A stretch of 64,000 bases of DNA, taken from the NCBI GenBank assembly GCA_047777415.1, contig JBKEEO010000001.1, positions 124,001 through 188,000 of the forward strand, in the 5' to 3' direction. The notes beneath the pieces are model-generated. The model saw only the letters and a program-made list of their open reading frames with translations, ran no database searches and had not been told where the DNA came from. Below, one piece after another: positions 52,697 through 60,819 of this stretch (positions are counted from its first letter, which is position 1; the number at the start of each line of letters is the position of its first letter). The DNA is from Caproicibacter sp047777415 (GTDB taxonomy: Bacteria; Bacillota; Clostridia; Oscillospirales; Acutalibacteraceae). Made by a program: the position numbers and the translations under genes.

Positions 52697-53371
52697 TTAT
52701 CCAAACAAATGCTCAAGATGCATTCGACGAATCATCTGAACGATTTCCTTACTGCGTGAACAACCGAACTTATTATGAAGACTTTTGATTTGCGTTTTAA
52801 CTGTCACAACTTCCACACAGCGCAGCCGCGCGATTTCTGCTACCTTTTTGCCCTGCAGCAATAATCGTACCAATTCCCGCTCTGTAGGTGTAAGGTGCGC
52901 TACGTTATTGATAAAAAAAAGCAATGAGCGTTCACTGCGCTGCAAACGGGCATATTCCTGCATAACCGTGTTATGTACTTTGGGTTCTAACTGCGCACAT
53001 CCTTCGTGAGCCCGGCGGATATGTCTTAAAAGATGCTCGTCATCACAGCCTTTCACAACATAGTCAACCGCACCGGTTCCCATACCATCACGAATCATCT
53101 CGTCCGTTTCATGGGCTGTCAGAAAAATTATTTTCACATTCGGTTTCATCTGGTAAATCGTCTCTGCGGCACGGATCCCCGCATCAATGGTTTCCATTTC
53201 AATATCCATCAGAATAACATCACAGTCTTTTTCTTTGGCCTCCCGCACAATCTCGGCACCGGATTCGGCGGAACCCACCACTTCCATATCTTCCTGGCTG
53301 GAAACAACGTCGATGATATCCTCCCGAAGAAGCGCTAAATCTTCTGCAACCATCACTCGAATTTTCTTCAT
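52697..53371 (-). CDS. Response regulator, NarL/LuxR type
   Basis: 224 residues. Receiver domain MKKIRVMVAEDLALLREDI with the phosphorylated Asp56 in DVILMDIEM, VKIIFLTAHE and VDYVVKGCDDEHLLRHI (Lys in the switch). The C-terminal part (about 155-215) is a LuxR helix-turn-helix: LTPTERELVRLLLQGKKVAEIARLRCVEVVTVKTQIKSLHNKFGCSRSKEIVQMI. It is translated just after the sensor kinase (6-nt gap) and directly ahead of the nagB-like gene, so it probably controls this locus. Confidence 0.92.
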   Translation of the reverse strand: MKKIRVMVAEDLALLREDIIDVVSSQEDMEVVGSAESGAEIVREAKEKDCDVILMDIEMETIDAGIRAAETIYQMKPNVKIIFLTAHETDEMIRDGMGTGAVDYVVKGCDDEHLLRHIRRAHEGCAQLEPKVHNTVMQEYARLQRSERSLLFFINNVAHLTPTERELVRLLLQGKKVAEIARLRCVEVVTVKTQIKSLHNKFGCSRSKEIVQMIRRMHLEHLFG

Positions 53372-53377
53372 AATTTC

Positions 53378-54886
53378 TCACCCTTTCTGGCACGTGTCAA
53401 AACGGGGAAGTAAAATAAAGAAACTTGTCCCAGCTCCTGGTCGGCTTTCCAAACGAATTCGTCCCAGATGACTTTTAACGATTTTACGTACGTAATATAG
53501 GCCCATGCCCCAATTATAATTGGTGTTCTTATTTGTAAAGAAAGGTTCGAAAATTTTGTTTCTCATCTCGTTGGAAATTCCGGGGCCATTATCACTTACT
53601 TCGATGACCGTCCACATGCGTTCGCCGCTAAGACGCAAAATCACTTGCGGTTCATCACGTCCAGCCTGAACGGCCGCTTCGTAGCCGTTGCACAGCAGGT
53701 TGCAAACTGCCTCGCTGAGATGTCCTAAGTCAGCCAAAACCTCCCGTTGAGTCAACATCTCAACCGTTATTTTTTGTTCGGGATATTTTGCATGGAAACG
53801 ATCCACCGCTGCGTTGACCAACAGTGAAAGGGATACCGGTCTTAGGGAAATACTGCTCTCTCGAATCAAACGGTACAGTTCATCCATACGCTGCAACATT
53901 CCCTCGTTCAGCTCATTGAGCTGCCCTACATAGCGCCGAACATCCTCTATATTCACCGGCTCAGTGCTAAGAGTGCGCGTCAGTTTTTTATGCAAAACTC
54001 GGCTTGACAAAAGCTGATTTTTCATGCCGTGCACAAAAACCGAAGCACCCATACCCGCTGCATCAAATTTTCGTTGCAAAATCATATCCTGCTGCTCATC
54101 ATCGTAGCTGATTCTAGTATATCGCACCATGTTGTAGCTGCCCAACACCACAAAAAACACTGTGCACAGGCACAAGATAAGCCATTCCACCGCCGGCATC
54201 GTAGAGCGAATATAGCTTGCGATTCCCAAACGAATATATTCGGTGATGAACATATTATAAATTTGGGCAGGGTCTTTGCTGGCATATAACAGATATAGTA
54301 ATGAAATGCTTCCAAACGACAAAAGCACATGCTGGAAATTTTTCTTGAACATCAAAATGGAAATACACCGATACTCATAAACAAGCAGTATCATTGCTAT
54401 GAGCAAGTATGCAACAATCCAACTGAAGGAAAAAACGATAGTAGGCTTTAAGAGCCAAAAACGTCCGCGTACCAACATGCGAAACAACGGCGGATAGTAG
54501 TAAATCAAACTTCCCACCGGCAAAATCGCCACCAGCAGTCTAATGTATTTTAGGCGGCGCCGCAGGACACCAATCATGGTTGTATCCAGCGCTGTGTACA
54601 GTGCGAACATGGGAAACAGTGAACGGCCCACAGCCACATAGTAACCGAGCTTATCCATTGAAATAGGCATATACTGCAACCACGTCTGTATCTTCGGAAT
54701 TAAAAACAAAAAAACGCAATTCAGAGCAGCCATACCGCCCATCTTAGCGATATAGACAATAACACCTGACAGCATAACGGAGTTACACACGCTCATCCCT
54801 AAAAGATACAATGCCAAAGAATCTCTGCGCCATAATGCTACACAAAAAGACGTGATTACACATAAAACCAAAACAATAATTAGCAT
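53378..54886 (-). CDS. Membrane sensor histidine kinase
   Basis: About 502 residues from ATG 54886, with AGGAGG 6-9 nt upstream. Residues 1-270 hold about seven or eight hydrophobic segments and no recognised ligand domain. The kinase core then has the probable phospho-accepting His in FVHGMKNQLLSSRVLHKKL, N box EAVCNLLCNGYEAA, G1 EVSDNGPGIS and G2 GMGLYYVRKIVKSHLG. It resembles the HPK group of kinases paired with LuxR regulators. Signal presumably reaches it through the membrane domain or through the neighbouring binding protein; that link is inferred from gene order. Confidence 0.88.
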   Translation of the reverse strand: MLIIVLVLCVITSFCVALWRRDSLALYLLGMSVCNSVMLSGVIVYIAKMGGMAALNCVFLFLIPKIQTWLQYMPISMDKLGYYVAVGRSLFPMFALYTALDTTMIGVLRRRLKYIRLLVAILPVGSLIYYYPPLFRMLVRGRFWLLKPTIVFSFSWIVAYLLIAMILLVYEYRCISILMFKKNFQHVLLSFGSISLLYLLYASKDPAQIYNMFITEYIRLGIASYIRSTMPAVEWLILCLCTVFFVVLGSYNMVRYTRISYDDEQQDMILQRKFDAAGMGASVFVHGMKNQLLSSRVLHKKLTRTLSTEPVNIEDVRRYVGQLNELNEGMLQRMDELYRLIRESSISLRPVSLSLLVNAAVDRFHAKYPEQKITVEMLTQREVLADLGHLSEAVCNLLCNGYEAAVQAGRDEPQVILRLSGERMWTVIEVSDNGPGISNEMRNKIFEPFFTNKNTNYNWGMGLYYVRKIVKSHLGRIRLESRPGAGTSFFILLPRFDTCQKG

Positions 54887-54992
54887 AATCTTCCTCCTAT
54901 TTGGTATTATACCGCACACAGGAAGAATTGCCAACGCAGATAAAGAAGGCCGGGACTCCGCCACAACGGAGACCCGGCGGGGTCAAACAATA

Positions 54993-56078
54993 TTATTTTG
55001 CAGCACTGTAAGCGTCATATGCTTCTTGCATAATATCAAAGAGGACATAATCGTCTACAGGAACCGCTTCCGGAATACGGCCGCTTTCAATGAAAAGCTT
55101 TTGTTGCGTCTCGTAAATTGTCTTAATTTCGTCCATATCACCGCAAATGTGGGTGATGGTTTCCCAATCGGCTTCACCCAGAGCGCGAAGCATTGTTTCT
55201 TCCGGCGCATCCAATTTGCTCGCAAGTAACTTGGCCATTTCTTCCTGATGGGCTAAACGATAGTCGTGTGCTTTGTTCAAAGCCTGCGCAAAACGAACGA
55301 GGATATCACGGTGTTCTTTCGCATACTCGTTAGTTGTAATGTAACTGGATGGGAAAATAGCACTGTCCAGGAAGTCGGCGTTGGTACCCAAGTCCACATA
55401 ATTGTCGCCCAGAGCATCCTGCAAGGTGATGGTATTGGGAGACCAAGCTGCACAAGCATCGATCTTATCGGAAATCATAGCGGTAGTCATGCCGTCTACG
55501 TTCATTTCAACCGTATTAATATCATCCATGGACAGGCCAGCTTCAGCAAGTGCCAACTTCAGAATGATTTCAGAAGACGTACCCGAAGCAACAGCGACAG
55601 TCTTACCCTTCAAATCCGCAGCCGTCTCAATTCCATGGGCACGATTGCCCACCACAACGTCTGACGTGCAGGTGGTATGATCCATCTGGAAAATCACTGC
55701 CTGACCTTCGATGCACAGCGCATGTGCGCCATGGCCGATCTGGGCAATATCAATATCGCCGGAAGCCATTGCGGTAATTTCAGCCGGGCCGCCCTGGAAC
55801 TCGTAGGGTTCAACGATCAGGCCTACTTCTTCAAAGTATCCCTGATCGATACCAACAAACAAGGAACCGGCGGAACCCAAGTTAGGCATGTAAGCAACGC
55901 GGACGATAGCCTGCTCATATTCCGGAGCAGAGGACTCGCTGGCAGAACTCGGAGTTTCAGAAGATGCGGAACTTTCCGCAGCACTGTCCGAATTACTGCC
56001 CGAATTACTGGAACATGCAGTAATTGAAAACATCATAGCCGTGGCCAGGAAAATTGCCAACCATTTCTTTTTCATCAT
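54993..56078 (-). CDS. ABC transporter substrate-binding lipoprotein, NitT/TauT (SsuA/NMT1-like)
   Basis: 361 residues. Lipoprotein signal MMKKKWLAIFLATAMMFSITAC with Cys22, Ser-rich linker, then the SsuA-like domain: RVAYMPNLGSAGSLFVGIDQGYFEEVGL, EITAMASGDIDIAQIGHGAHAL, DLKGKTVAVASGTSSEIILKLALAEAGL and DACAAWSPNTITLQDALGD. The family binds nitrate, sulfonates, taurine or thiamine precursors, not sugars, which is odd in an amino-sugar locus. ATG 56078 or 56075 both fit AGGAGG. Between the ATPase and the sensor kinase genes. Confidence 0.9.
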   Translation of the reverse strand: MMKKKWLAIFLATAMMFSITACSSNSGSNSDSAAESSASSETPSSASESSAPEYEQAIVRVAYMPNLGSAGSLFVGIDQGYFEEVGLIVEPYEFQGGPAEITAMASGDIDIAQIGHGAHALCIEGQAVIFQMDHTTCTSDVVVGNRAHGIETAADLKGKTVAVASGTSSEIILKLALAEAGLSMDDINTVEMNVDGMTTAMISDKIDACAAWSPNTITLQDALGDNYVDLGTNADFLDSAIFPSSYITTNEYAKEHRDILVRFAQALNKAHDYRLAHQEEMAKLLASKLDAPEETMLRALGEADWETITHICGDMDEIKTIYETQQKLFIESGRIPEAVPVDDYVLFDIMQEAYDAYSAAK

Positions 56079-56125
56079 TTCTCCTCCTTAAATATGTACT
56101 GTATTCTGCTGTCCTGACGTCACGT

Positions 56126-56917
56126 TTATTTTCGGACTGCCAGATATTCTTGGTAAACTTGACCCCAAATATGGTTTTTCAGCTCAAGAAACCGAGGTAT
56201 CATTTTGGTTTCCTGTGTTCGGGGGTACGGAATATCGATATCCACAATCTCTTTGACACGACCCGGACGGGCACACATAATCACCACACGTTCTGCCAAC
56301 ATAATGGCCTCTTCGACATCGTGAGTAATAAAGAAACATGTCTTTTGCTCTTTTTCCCAGGTTTCCAACAGCTCAGTTTGCAGTTGGGCGCGTGTCTGTG
56401 CGTCAAGTGCTCCGAACGGTTCATCCATTAATAGAACTTTCGGATTTACCGCATACGCTCGGGCGATTGCAACACGTTGTTTCATGCCGCCGGACAGTTC
56501 TTTTGGATACGCCTTCGCGAATGCTTCCAAATCGACCATCTTTAGGTATTTATGCGCCAATTGAGCACATTCTTCTTTACTTTTGCCCTGCAGCTGCAGA
56601 CCAAACTCAACGTTTTTCTGCACGGTAAGCCATGGAAAAAGCGCGTACTGCTGAAACACAATGCCGCGATCCGGGCCGGGGCCTTGCACTTCTTTGTTGT
56701 CCACAAGAACGTGTCCTTCTGTGGGGGACTCCAGACCGCCAATGATATTAAGCAGCGTGGACTTGCCGCATCCGGACGGTCCCACTACGCACACAAATTC
56801 ATTTTCATATATCTGTAAATCCACGCCGTTGAGTGCCACTATTTCACCGGTGCGGCCGTGGAACTTTTTGACAACGTGATCGATATTTACCTTTACTTCT
56901 GAATGGTTTCCTGCCAC
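56126..56917 (-). CDS. ABC transporter ATP-binding protein, NitT/TauT (SsuB-like)
   Basis: 263 residues. Walker A VGPSGCGKSTLLNIIGGLESP, Q-loop GIVFQQYALFPWLTV, signature ELSGGMKQRVAIARAYAV, Walker B KVLLMDEPFGALDAQTR and switch histidine CFFITHDVEEAI. It powers the importer with the adjacent permease, whose end it overlaps by 25 nt (56893-56917), so the two are translationally coupled. Confidence 0.94.
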   Translation of the reverse strand: MAGNHSEVKVNIDHVVKKFHGRTGEIVALNGVDLQIYENEFVCVVGPSGCGKSTLLNIIGGLESPTEGHVLVDNKEVQGPGPDRGIVFQQYALFPWLTVQKNVEFGLQLQGKSKEECAQLAHKYLKMVDLEAFAKAYPKELSGGMKQRVAIARAYAVNPKVLLMDEPFGALDAQTRAQLQTELLETWEKEQKTCFFITHDVEEAIMLAERVVIMCARPGRVKEIVDIDIPYPRTQETKMIPRFLELKNHIWGQVYQEYLAVRK

Positions 56918-57672
56918 CCTGTAAGCCTCCTCTCAAGGAATCGAACAATCTTTTCAAAGCAGATACCGATAATGCCCAGAAGAATGATACCCAGCAGCAT
57001 CACATCCATCTGATAATAACCGCTGGCCTTTTGAATCATCATACCAAGGCCTTTATCACCGCCAACAATCTCAGAGGCCATCAGAGTGGTAAGCGAAGTA
57101 GACAGTCCCAAACGGGCAGCCACAAGAATGAATGGAGTAGAAGCGGGAATCGTAATCTTGAAAAAAATATCATTCTGATTTGCACCCAAAACACGGGCCG
57201 CCTTAATTAGGGTGGTATCAACTCCCTTGACGCCCTGATAGATTGTAATAACCATCACTAGAAATGCAGCGATAAAAATTACCGTAATCTTACTGGTTGC
57301 ACCGATACCAAGCGCCGCAACAATCAAGAATACGTAAGCCAAAGGCGGAATGTTACGGATAAACTGGATCCAAGGCTCCACGACATGCCGAAACGGATCA
57401 TACCAAGCCATTAAAAATGCAACGGGGATTGAGGTTACAAAGGCAATAGCAAAACCGGTCAACACGCGGGAAAGGCTGGCCCATGTATGTTCCCAAAGTG
57501 TTCCATTTGAGGTTTTTTCCAAAAAAGCTGCAAGCACCTTTGCCGGCGAAGCAAATACCATAGGCCAGATTGACGCGGCAAACAGCCATAAAATCACAGC
57601 AACGGAAACAGAAATCACTAACCAAACGCCCTGCGGTATTTTGCTCCAAAAAGATGAATTTTTCTTCTTCAT
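56893..57672 (-). CDS. ABC transporter permease, NitT/TauT (SsuC-like)
   Basis: 259 residues with about six membrane segments. IPVAFLMAWYDPFRHVVEPWIQFIRNIPPLAYVFLIVAALGIGATSKITVIFIAAFLVMVITIYQGVKGVD and the ATPase-coupling loop AARVLGANQNDIFFKITIPASTPFILVAARLGL are diagnostic of the BPD-type SsuC/TauC permeases. It forms the membrane pore. Start ATG 57672 has AAGGAGG 6-10 nt upstream. First gene of the ABC-TCS-amino-sugar transcription unit, following the manA terminator. Confidence 0.93.
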   Translation of the reverse strand: MKKKNSSFWSKIPQGVWLVISVSVAVILWLFAASIWPMVFASPAKVLAAFLEKTSNGTLWEHTWASLSRVLTGFAIAFVTSIPVAFLMAWYDPFRHVVEPWIQFIRNIPPLAYVFLIVAALGIGATSKITVIFIAAFLVMVITIYQGVKGVDTTLIKAARVLGANQNDIFFKITIPASTPFILVAARLGLSTSLTTLMASEIVGGDKGLGMMIQKASGYYQMDVMLLGIILLGIIGICFEKIVRFLERRLTGWQETIQK

Positions 57673-57773
57673 CAGGTTTGCACCTCCTTTTCATCATTCT
57701 AATTTACCTCAATTATATCCATAAAATTTAAAGCTGTATAGTGTGAAATTTTATCATACCTTTACAAAACACG

Positions 57774-57789
57774 TGCGTGATTTTACGCA
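57774..57789. promoter_or_regulatory. Inverted repeat upstream of the ABC operon
   Basis: TGCGT-GATTTT-ACGCA, 5-bp perfect arms, about 55-70 bp upstream of a minus-strand TATAAT at 57712-57717. It could be a regulator site, for example for the neighbouring response regulator; the 57,673-57,850 gap has no gene. Confidence 0.3.
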
Positions 57790-57854
57790 TTTGTACAACC
57801 TTACAAGGTGAAATACGAGCAGTACATATTCCCGCCCAATTGTCAAAATAAATA

Positions 57855-57892
57855 AAGGCACACGTCCTTTTTTCAAGGAGGTGTGCCTTTAT
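57855..57892. terminator. Terminator of manA
   Basis: AAAGGCACAC (57855-57864) pairs with GTGTGCCTTT (57882-57891), extended by TCC/GGA past one mismatch. On the minus strand ATTTATTTT follows. It lies about 50 nt after the manA stop. Confidence 0.75.
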
Positions 57893-57938
57893 CGACCATG
57901 TGCAAATCTTGCTGGTACGATAGCCCCTAACTCCGAAT

Positions 57939-58862
57939 TTATATGTATTCTATTTTCCCATCCGGCCCCGTACATACAAGAAGCTCCTGGCCCGGAGCAA
58001 AATCATGTTCTCCTTCCAGGTAGTATTCCGCACCACGGTCATTCCCGGAAAGCACAATCACCACTGCATATGGAAAGGCTTTCAACACCGTAGGCTTATT
58101 TAACTGAATACGGCGCATAGAAAAGCGGCTTGTCTGCCGTGGACCAATCAATATATCATCCTGTGCGTGTACACATAGCTGTTTTTCGACCTGTTCCCGG
58201 GTTAGTGGATCATAATTGAAGCAGTCAAACAAAGCTGTAAAACCAGCACCGCCATGCAGCTGTTCGTCAGTCATGCTGGCACCGGTTACGGAAACACGTT
58301 CTGTACGAAGAGTGATATCGGTTGGCTCCTGAACCTCTGCAAAAAATACGCCCGCACCCATAGCGTGCGGAACACCCGCCGGCACAAAAAAAGTATCGCC
58401 CGGATGCACCGGCAAGCAGTGCAAACATTCTATCATTTGCTGAACATCCTGCTGTGCAAACAGCTTTTCCCAGCGTTCCCTTGTGATACCGGGACGAAAG
58501 CCCAGGTAAACGCAGGCATCTTCTCCACGCACACCTAAAATGTGCCAAGCTTCTGTTTTACCATAAGGCCATCCAAAATATTTCTTTGCGCGTGCCGCAT
58601 CGGGGTGAACCTGCAACATCAACCGCGTACGGCTGTCAAGCAATTTTACCAACACCTCTATTGGATGCCCTATCACATCCCTCAAAACTCTACCATCCTG
58701 CGTAACGGATAAACCGGTGCCGTCAGCAGCCTGTACAGTGGAGCAAACCCATTCTTCCGGCGTGTCCCCATCGCGCGGATTCGGATTTCCCTGGAATTCT
58801 TCCAACAGCTTGCCGCCTTGAAAAGGGCGCTTGACTCGATTGCTTTTCATCTTCAACAACAT
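57939..58862 (-). CDS. manA: Mannose-6-phosphate isomerase, class I
   Basis: 307 residues. Cupin type-I phosphomannose isomerase: EEWVCSTVQAADGTGLSVTQDG, LMLQVHPDAARAKKYFGWPYGKTEAWHIL (Zn2+ ligands Gln, His and Glu), HPGDTFFVPAGVPHAMGAGVFFAEVQEPTDITLRTER (fourth ligand His and catalytic Arg region). It interconverts mannose-6-P and fructose-6-P. ATG 58862 is preferred, with GAGGAG 11 nt upstream; GTG 58874 overlaps that RBS. It has a strong promoter of its own and a terminator before the ABC genes, so it is a separate transcript with shared theme. Confidence 0.92.
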   Translation of the reverse strand: MLLKMKSNRVKRPFQGGKLLEEFQGNPNPRDGDTPEEWVCSTVQAADGTGLSVTQDGRVLRDVIGHPIEVLVKLLDSRTRLMLQVHPDAARAKKYFGWPYGKTEAWHILGVRGEDACVYLGFRPGITRERWEKLFAQQDVQQMIECLHCLPVHPGDTFFVPAGVPHAMGAGVFFAEVQEPTDITLRTERVSVTGASMTDEQLHGGAGFTALFDCFNYDPLTREQVEKQLCVHAQDDILIGPRQTSRFSMRRIQLNKPTVLKAFPYAVVIVLSGNDRGAEYYLEGEHDFAPGQELLVCTGPDGKIEYI

Positions 58863-58918
58863 TATTTTGCACACTCCTCTGTCTTTTTAGCCGCCAGCCC
58901 CGGCATTATTTGTTAAAA

Positions 58919-58947
58919 ATTATAAATCCGTCCCTGAATTTTGTCAA
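58919..58947 (-). promoter_or_regulatory. Strong promoter of manA
   Basis: On the minus strand a perfect TTGACA (58942-58947), 17-nt spacer and perfect TATAAT (58919-58924). Confidence 0.8.
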
Positions 58948-58962
58948 TTATGACATCATAAT
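58947..58962. promoter_or_regulatory. Perfect palindrome abutting the manA -35 box
   Basis: ATTATGA-CA-TCATAAT, 7-bp arms with a 2-nt centre, touching the -35 box of the manA promoter. Suitable as an activator or repressor site; the regulator is unknown. Confidence 0.5.
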
Positions 58963-58963
58963 C

Positions 58964-59131
58964 CGAGGGTATTGCATAAGCGTCTGCACCTTACAAAACA
59001 TGAAGGGTCACAAAATAATGACGTCTGAAATATATGTTCATAATAAGTTATGTTCCTTTCGCAAAGGACGAAACTCGGGACAAAAGTTGGTACGGCCAAA
59101 ATGCATCAGAACAAAAACAGACCTTTTTTAA
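58964..59131 (+). pseudogene. C-terminal remnant of a tyrosine integrase
   Basis: The frame reads RGYCISVCTLQNMKGHKIMTSEIYVHNKLCSFRKG, clearly matching the tail of the integrase at 39,762-40,625 (RGVDIYTIQKIMGHKDIKMTSEIYMHNELATLRKG). It contains the catalytic tyrosine region but nothing upstream. Two codons (Asp-Ile after GHK) are missing. A small AACAGAC/GTCTGTT hairpin follows. Confidence 0.75.
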
Positions 59132-59161
59132 AGTCTGTTATGGGCAACATCAATTCTAGTA

Positions 59162-60677
59162 CAGCCTGTCGAAAAAGTCCAGCGAAAGCTGGGCTTTTTG
59201 ATTGTAAGATGGTAAAATAGAAATGGGTGATGAAAGATGCTGGAACGAGGAAAAATGCACAGGAATGCAGTAGAATTTGTCAATATAGACCTATTGGTGC
59301 CGCAGGAGCATTTGTTGCGTAAGATTGATAAAGCGGTAAATTTGAGCCATATTTATGAGTTTGTAGAAGAATTATATTGTGAAGATAATGGCCGTCCCAG
59401 TGTGGACCCAGTAGTCCTATTTAAGATAGTGCTAATCCAGCATCTATATGGAATTCCTTCGCTGCGTCGAACCATGCAGGAAATCGATATGAATATTGCT
59501 TATCGATGGTTTTTGGGATATACGCTAAACGAAGAATTGCCGCATTTTTCTACTGTAAGTTATAATTTTAAACACCGGTTTACAGAGGAAACTGTAGAGA
59601 AGGTGTTTTCATGGATATTGCAGGAAGCAAACCGCGCAGGGTATTTGGCACCGGAAGCAGTATTTGTGGATGGGACACATATCAAAGCAAACGCCAACAT
59701 CAATAAGAAAATCAAAAAGGCGGTTCCTCAGGCGGCAAAGCGATACGCTTCAGAGTTGATGGAAGAAGTCAATGCAGATCGGAAAGAGCATGGAAAGAAG
59801 CCGTTTGACAGTACCCCAAAACCGCCGAAGGAAAAGGAAATAACTGTCTCCAAAACGGACCCGGAGAGCGGATTGTTCCAAAAGGGAGAACACAAGAAAT
59901 GTTTTGCTTACGAAGCGCATACGGCCTGCGACAAACACAATTTTGTACTAGGAGTTGAGGTAACTCCCGGAAATGTGCACGACAGTGTGGCATTCGATGC
60001 AGTCTATGACAAAGTGACAAAACAGTTTCCTAAAATTGAGACAGTGGTGGCGGACGCTGCCTACAAAACACCGCATATCTGCAAACGGGTCTTTGATGAC
60101 AAGCGAGTACTATCTACAGCATACAAAAGACCGATGACCAAAGCCGGCCATCTTCAATGGTGGAAATATGTATATGACGAATATTATGACTGTGTGCTAT
60201 GCCCTGAATATCAAGTTTTGCACTATGCAACAACCAATCGTGAAGGATACCGAGAATACAAAAGTAGAAGTTATATTTGCAAAAAATGTCCGTCCCGTTC
60301 CCGCTGCACAAACAGCAAAAGCTATACGAAAACTGTGACAAGGCATGTGTGGCAAAATTATGTAGAACTAGCGGAGGACATTCGGCATACTCCAAAATAC
60401 AAAAAGCTTTATCAAAAGCGAAAAGAAACCATTGAACGTGTATTTGCTGATGCAAAAGAAAAGTATGGAATGCGATACACGCTCTACCGGGGCTTAACTC
60501 AAGTGACAAATTGGGTTAAGCTTAAGTTTGCTGCCATGAATCTCAAAAAGCTGGCAATGTGGAAGTGGAGGGATGGTCATCCTTCCTCTTTTGTCTGGAT
60601 ATTATATCGCTTTTTTCATTCCTGCAAAAATAACCCATCCTTCGCTTGATGCGTTGGATGGGTTATTCGACAATCTG
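59162..60677. mobile_element. IS1182-family element, copy B
   Basis: 1516 bp. Ends CAGCCTGTCGAA (59162 onward) and TTCGACAATCTG (to 60677) form imperfect inverted repeats, flanked by a perfect 5-bp target duplication TAGTA at 59157-59161 and 60678-60682. Opposite orientation to copy A. Confidence 0.92.
59237..60649 (+). CDS. IS1182-family transposase, copy B
   Basis: 470 residues, intact. Same architecture as copy A: GRPSVDPVVLFKIVLIQHLYG, EAVFVDGTHIKANANINKKIKK, FAYEAHTACDKHNFVLGVEVTPGNVHD, TVVADAAYKTPHIC, cysteine cluster SYICKKCPSRSRC, and ETIERVFADAKEKYGMRYT. Codon use is more AT-rich than in copy A although the proteins are nearly the same. The stop codon lies within the terminal hairpin of the element, so transcription and translation end together. 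Clean target duplication implies a straightforward recent insertion. Confidence 0.93.
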   Translation: MLERGKMHRNAVEFVNIDLLVPQEHLLRKIDKAVNLSHIYEFVEELYCEDNGRPSVDPVVLFKIVLIQHLYGIPSLRRTMQEIDMNIAYRWFLGYTLNEELPHFSTVSYNFKHRFTEETVEKVFSWILQEANRAGYLAPEAVFVDGTHIKANANINKKIKKAVPQAAKRYASELMEEVNADRKEHGKKPFDSTPKPPKEKEITVSKTDPESGLFQKGEHKKCFAYEAHTACDKHNFVLGVEVTPGNVHDSVAFDAVYDKVTKQFPKIETVVADAAYKTPHICKRVFDDKRVLSTAYKRPMTKAGHLQWWKYVYDEYYDCVLCPEYQVLHYATTNREGYREYKSRSYICKKCPSRSRCTNSKSYTKTVTRHVWQNYVELAEDIRHTPKYKKLYQKRKETIERVFADAKEKYGMRYTLYRGLTQVTNWVKLKFAAMNLKKLAMWKWRDGHPSSFVWILYRFFHSCKNNPSFA

Positions 60678-60819
60678 TAGTAATTGTATTGCTATGGTAT
60701 AAATTTTTTACTGTTTCTCTATAAACGCTTCTCGCTATAGAGCATTCTTAAAATGAGCTGTACCCAATAGTAAACTACTTTTCTACCTATCGCTCTTACA
60801 ACAGTCGAATATTTACTCA

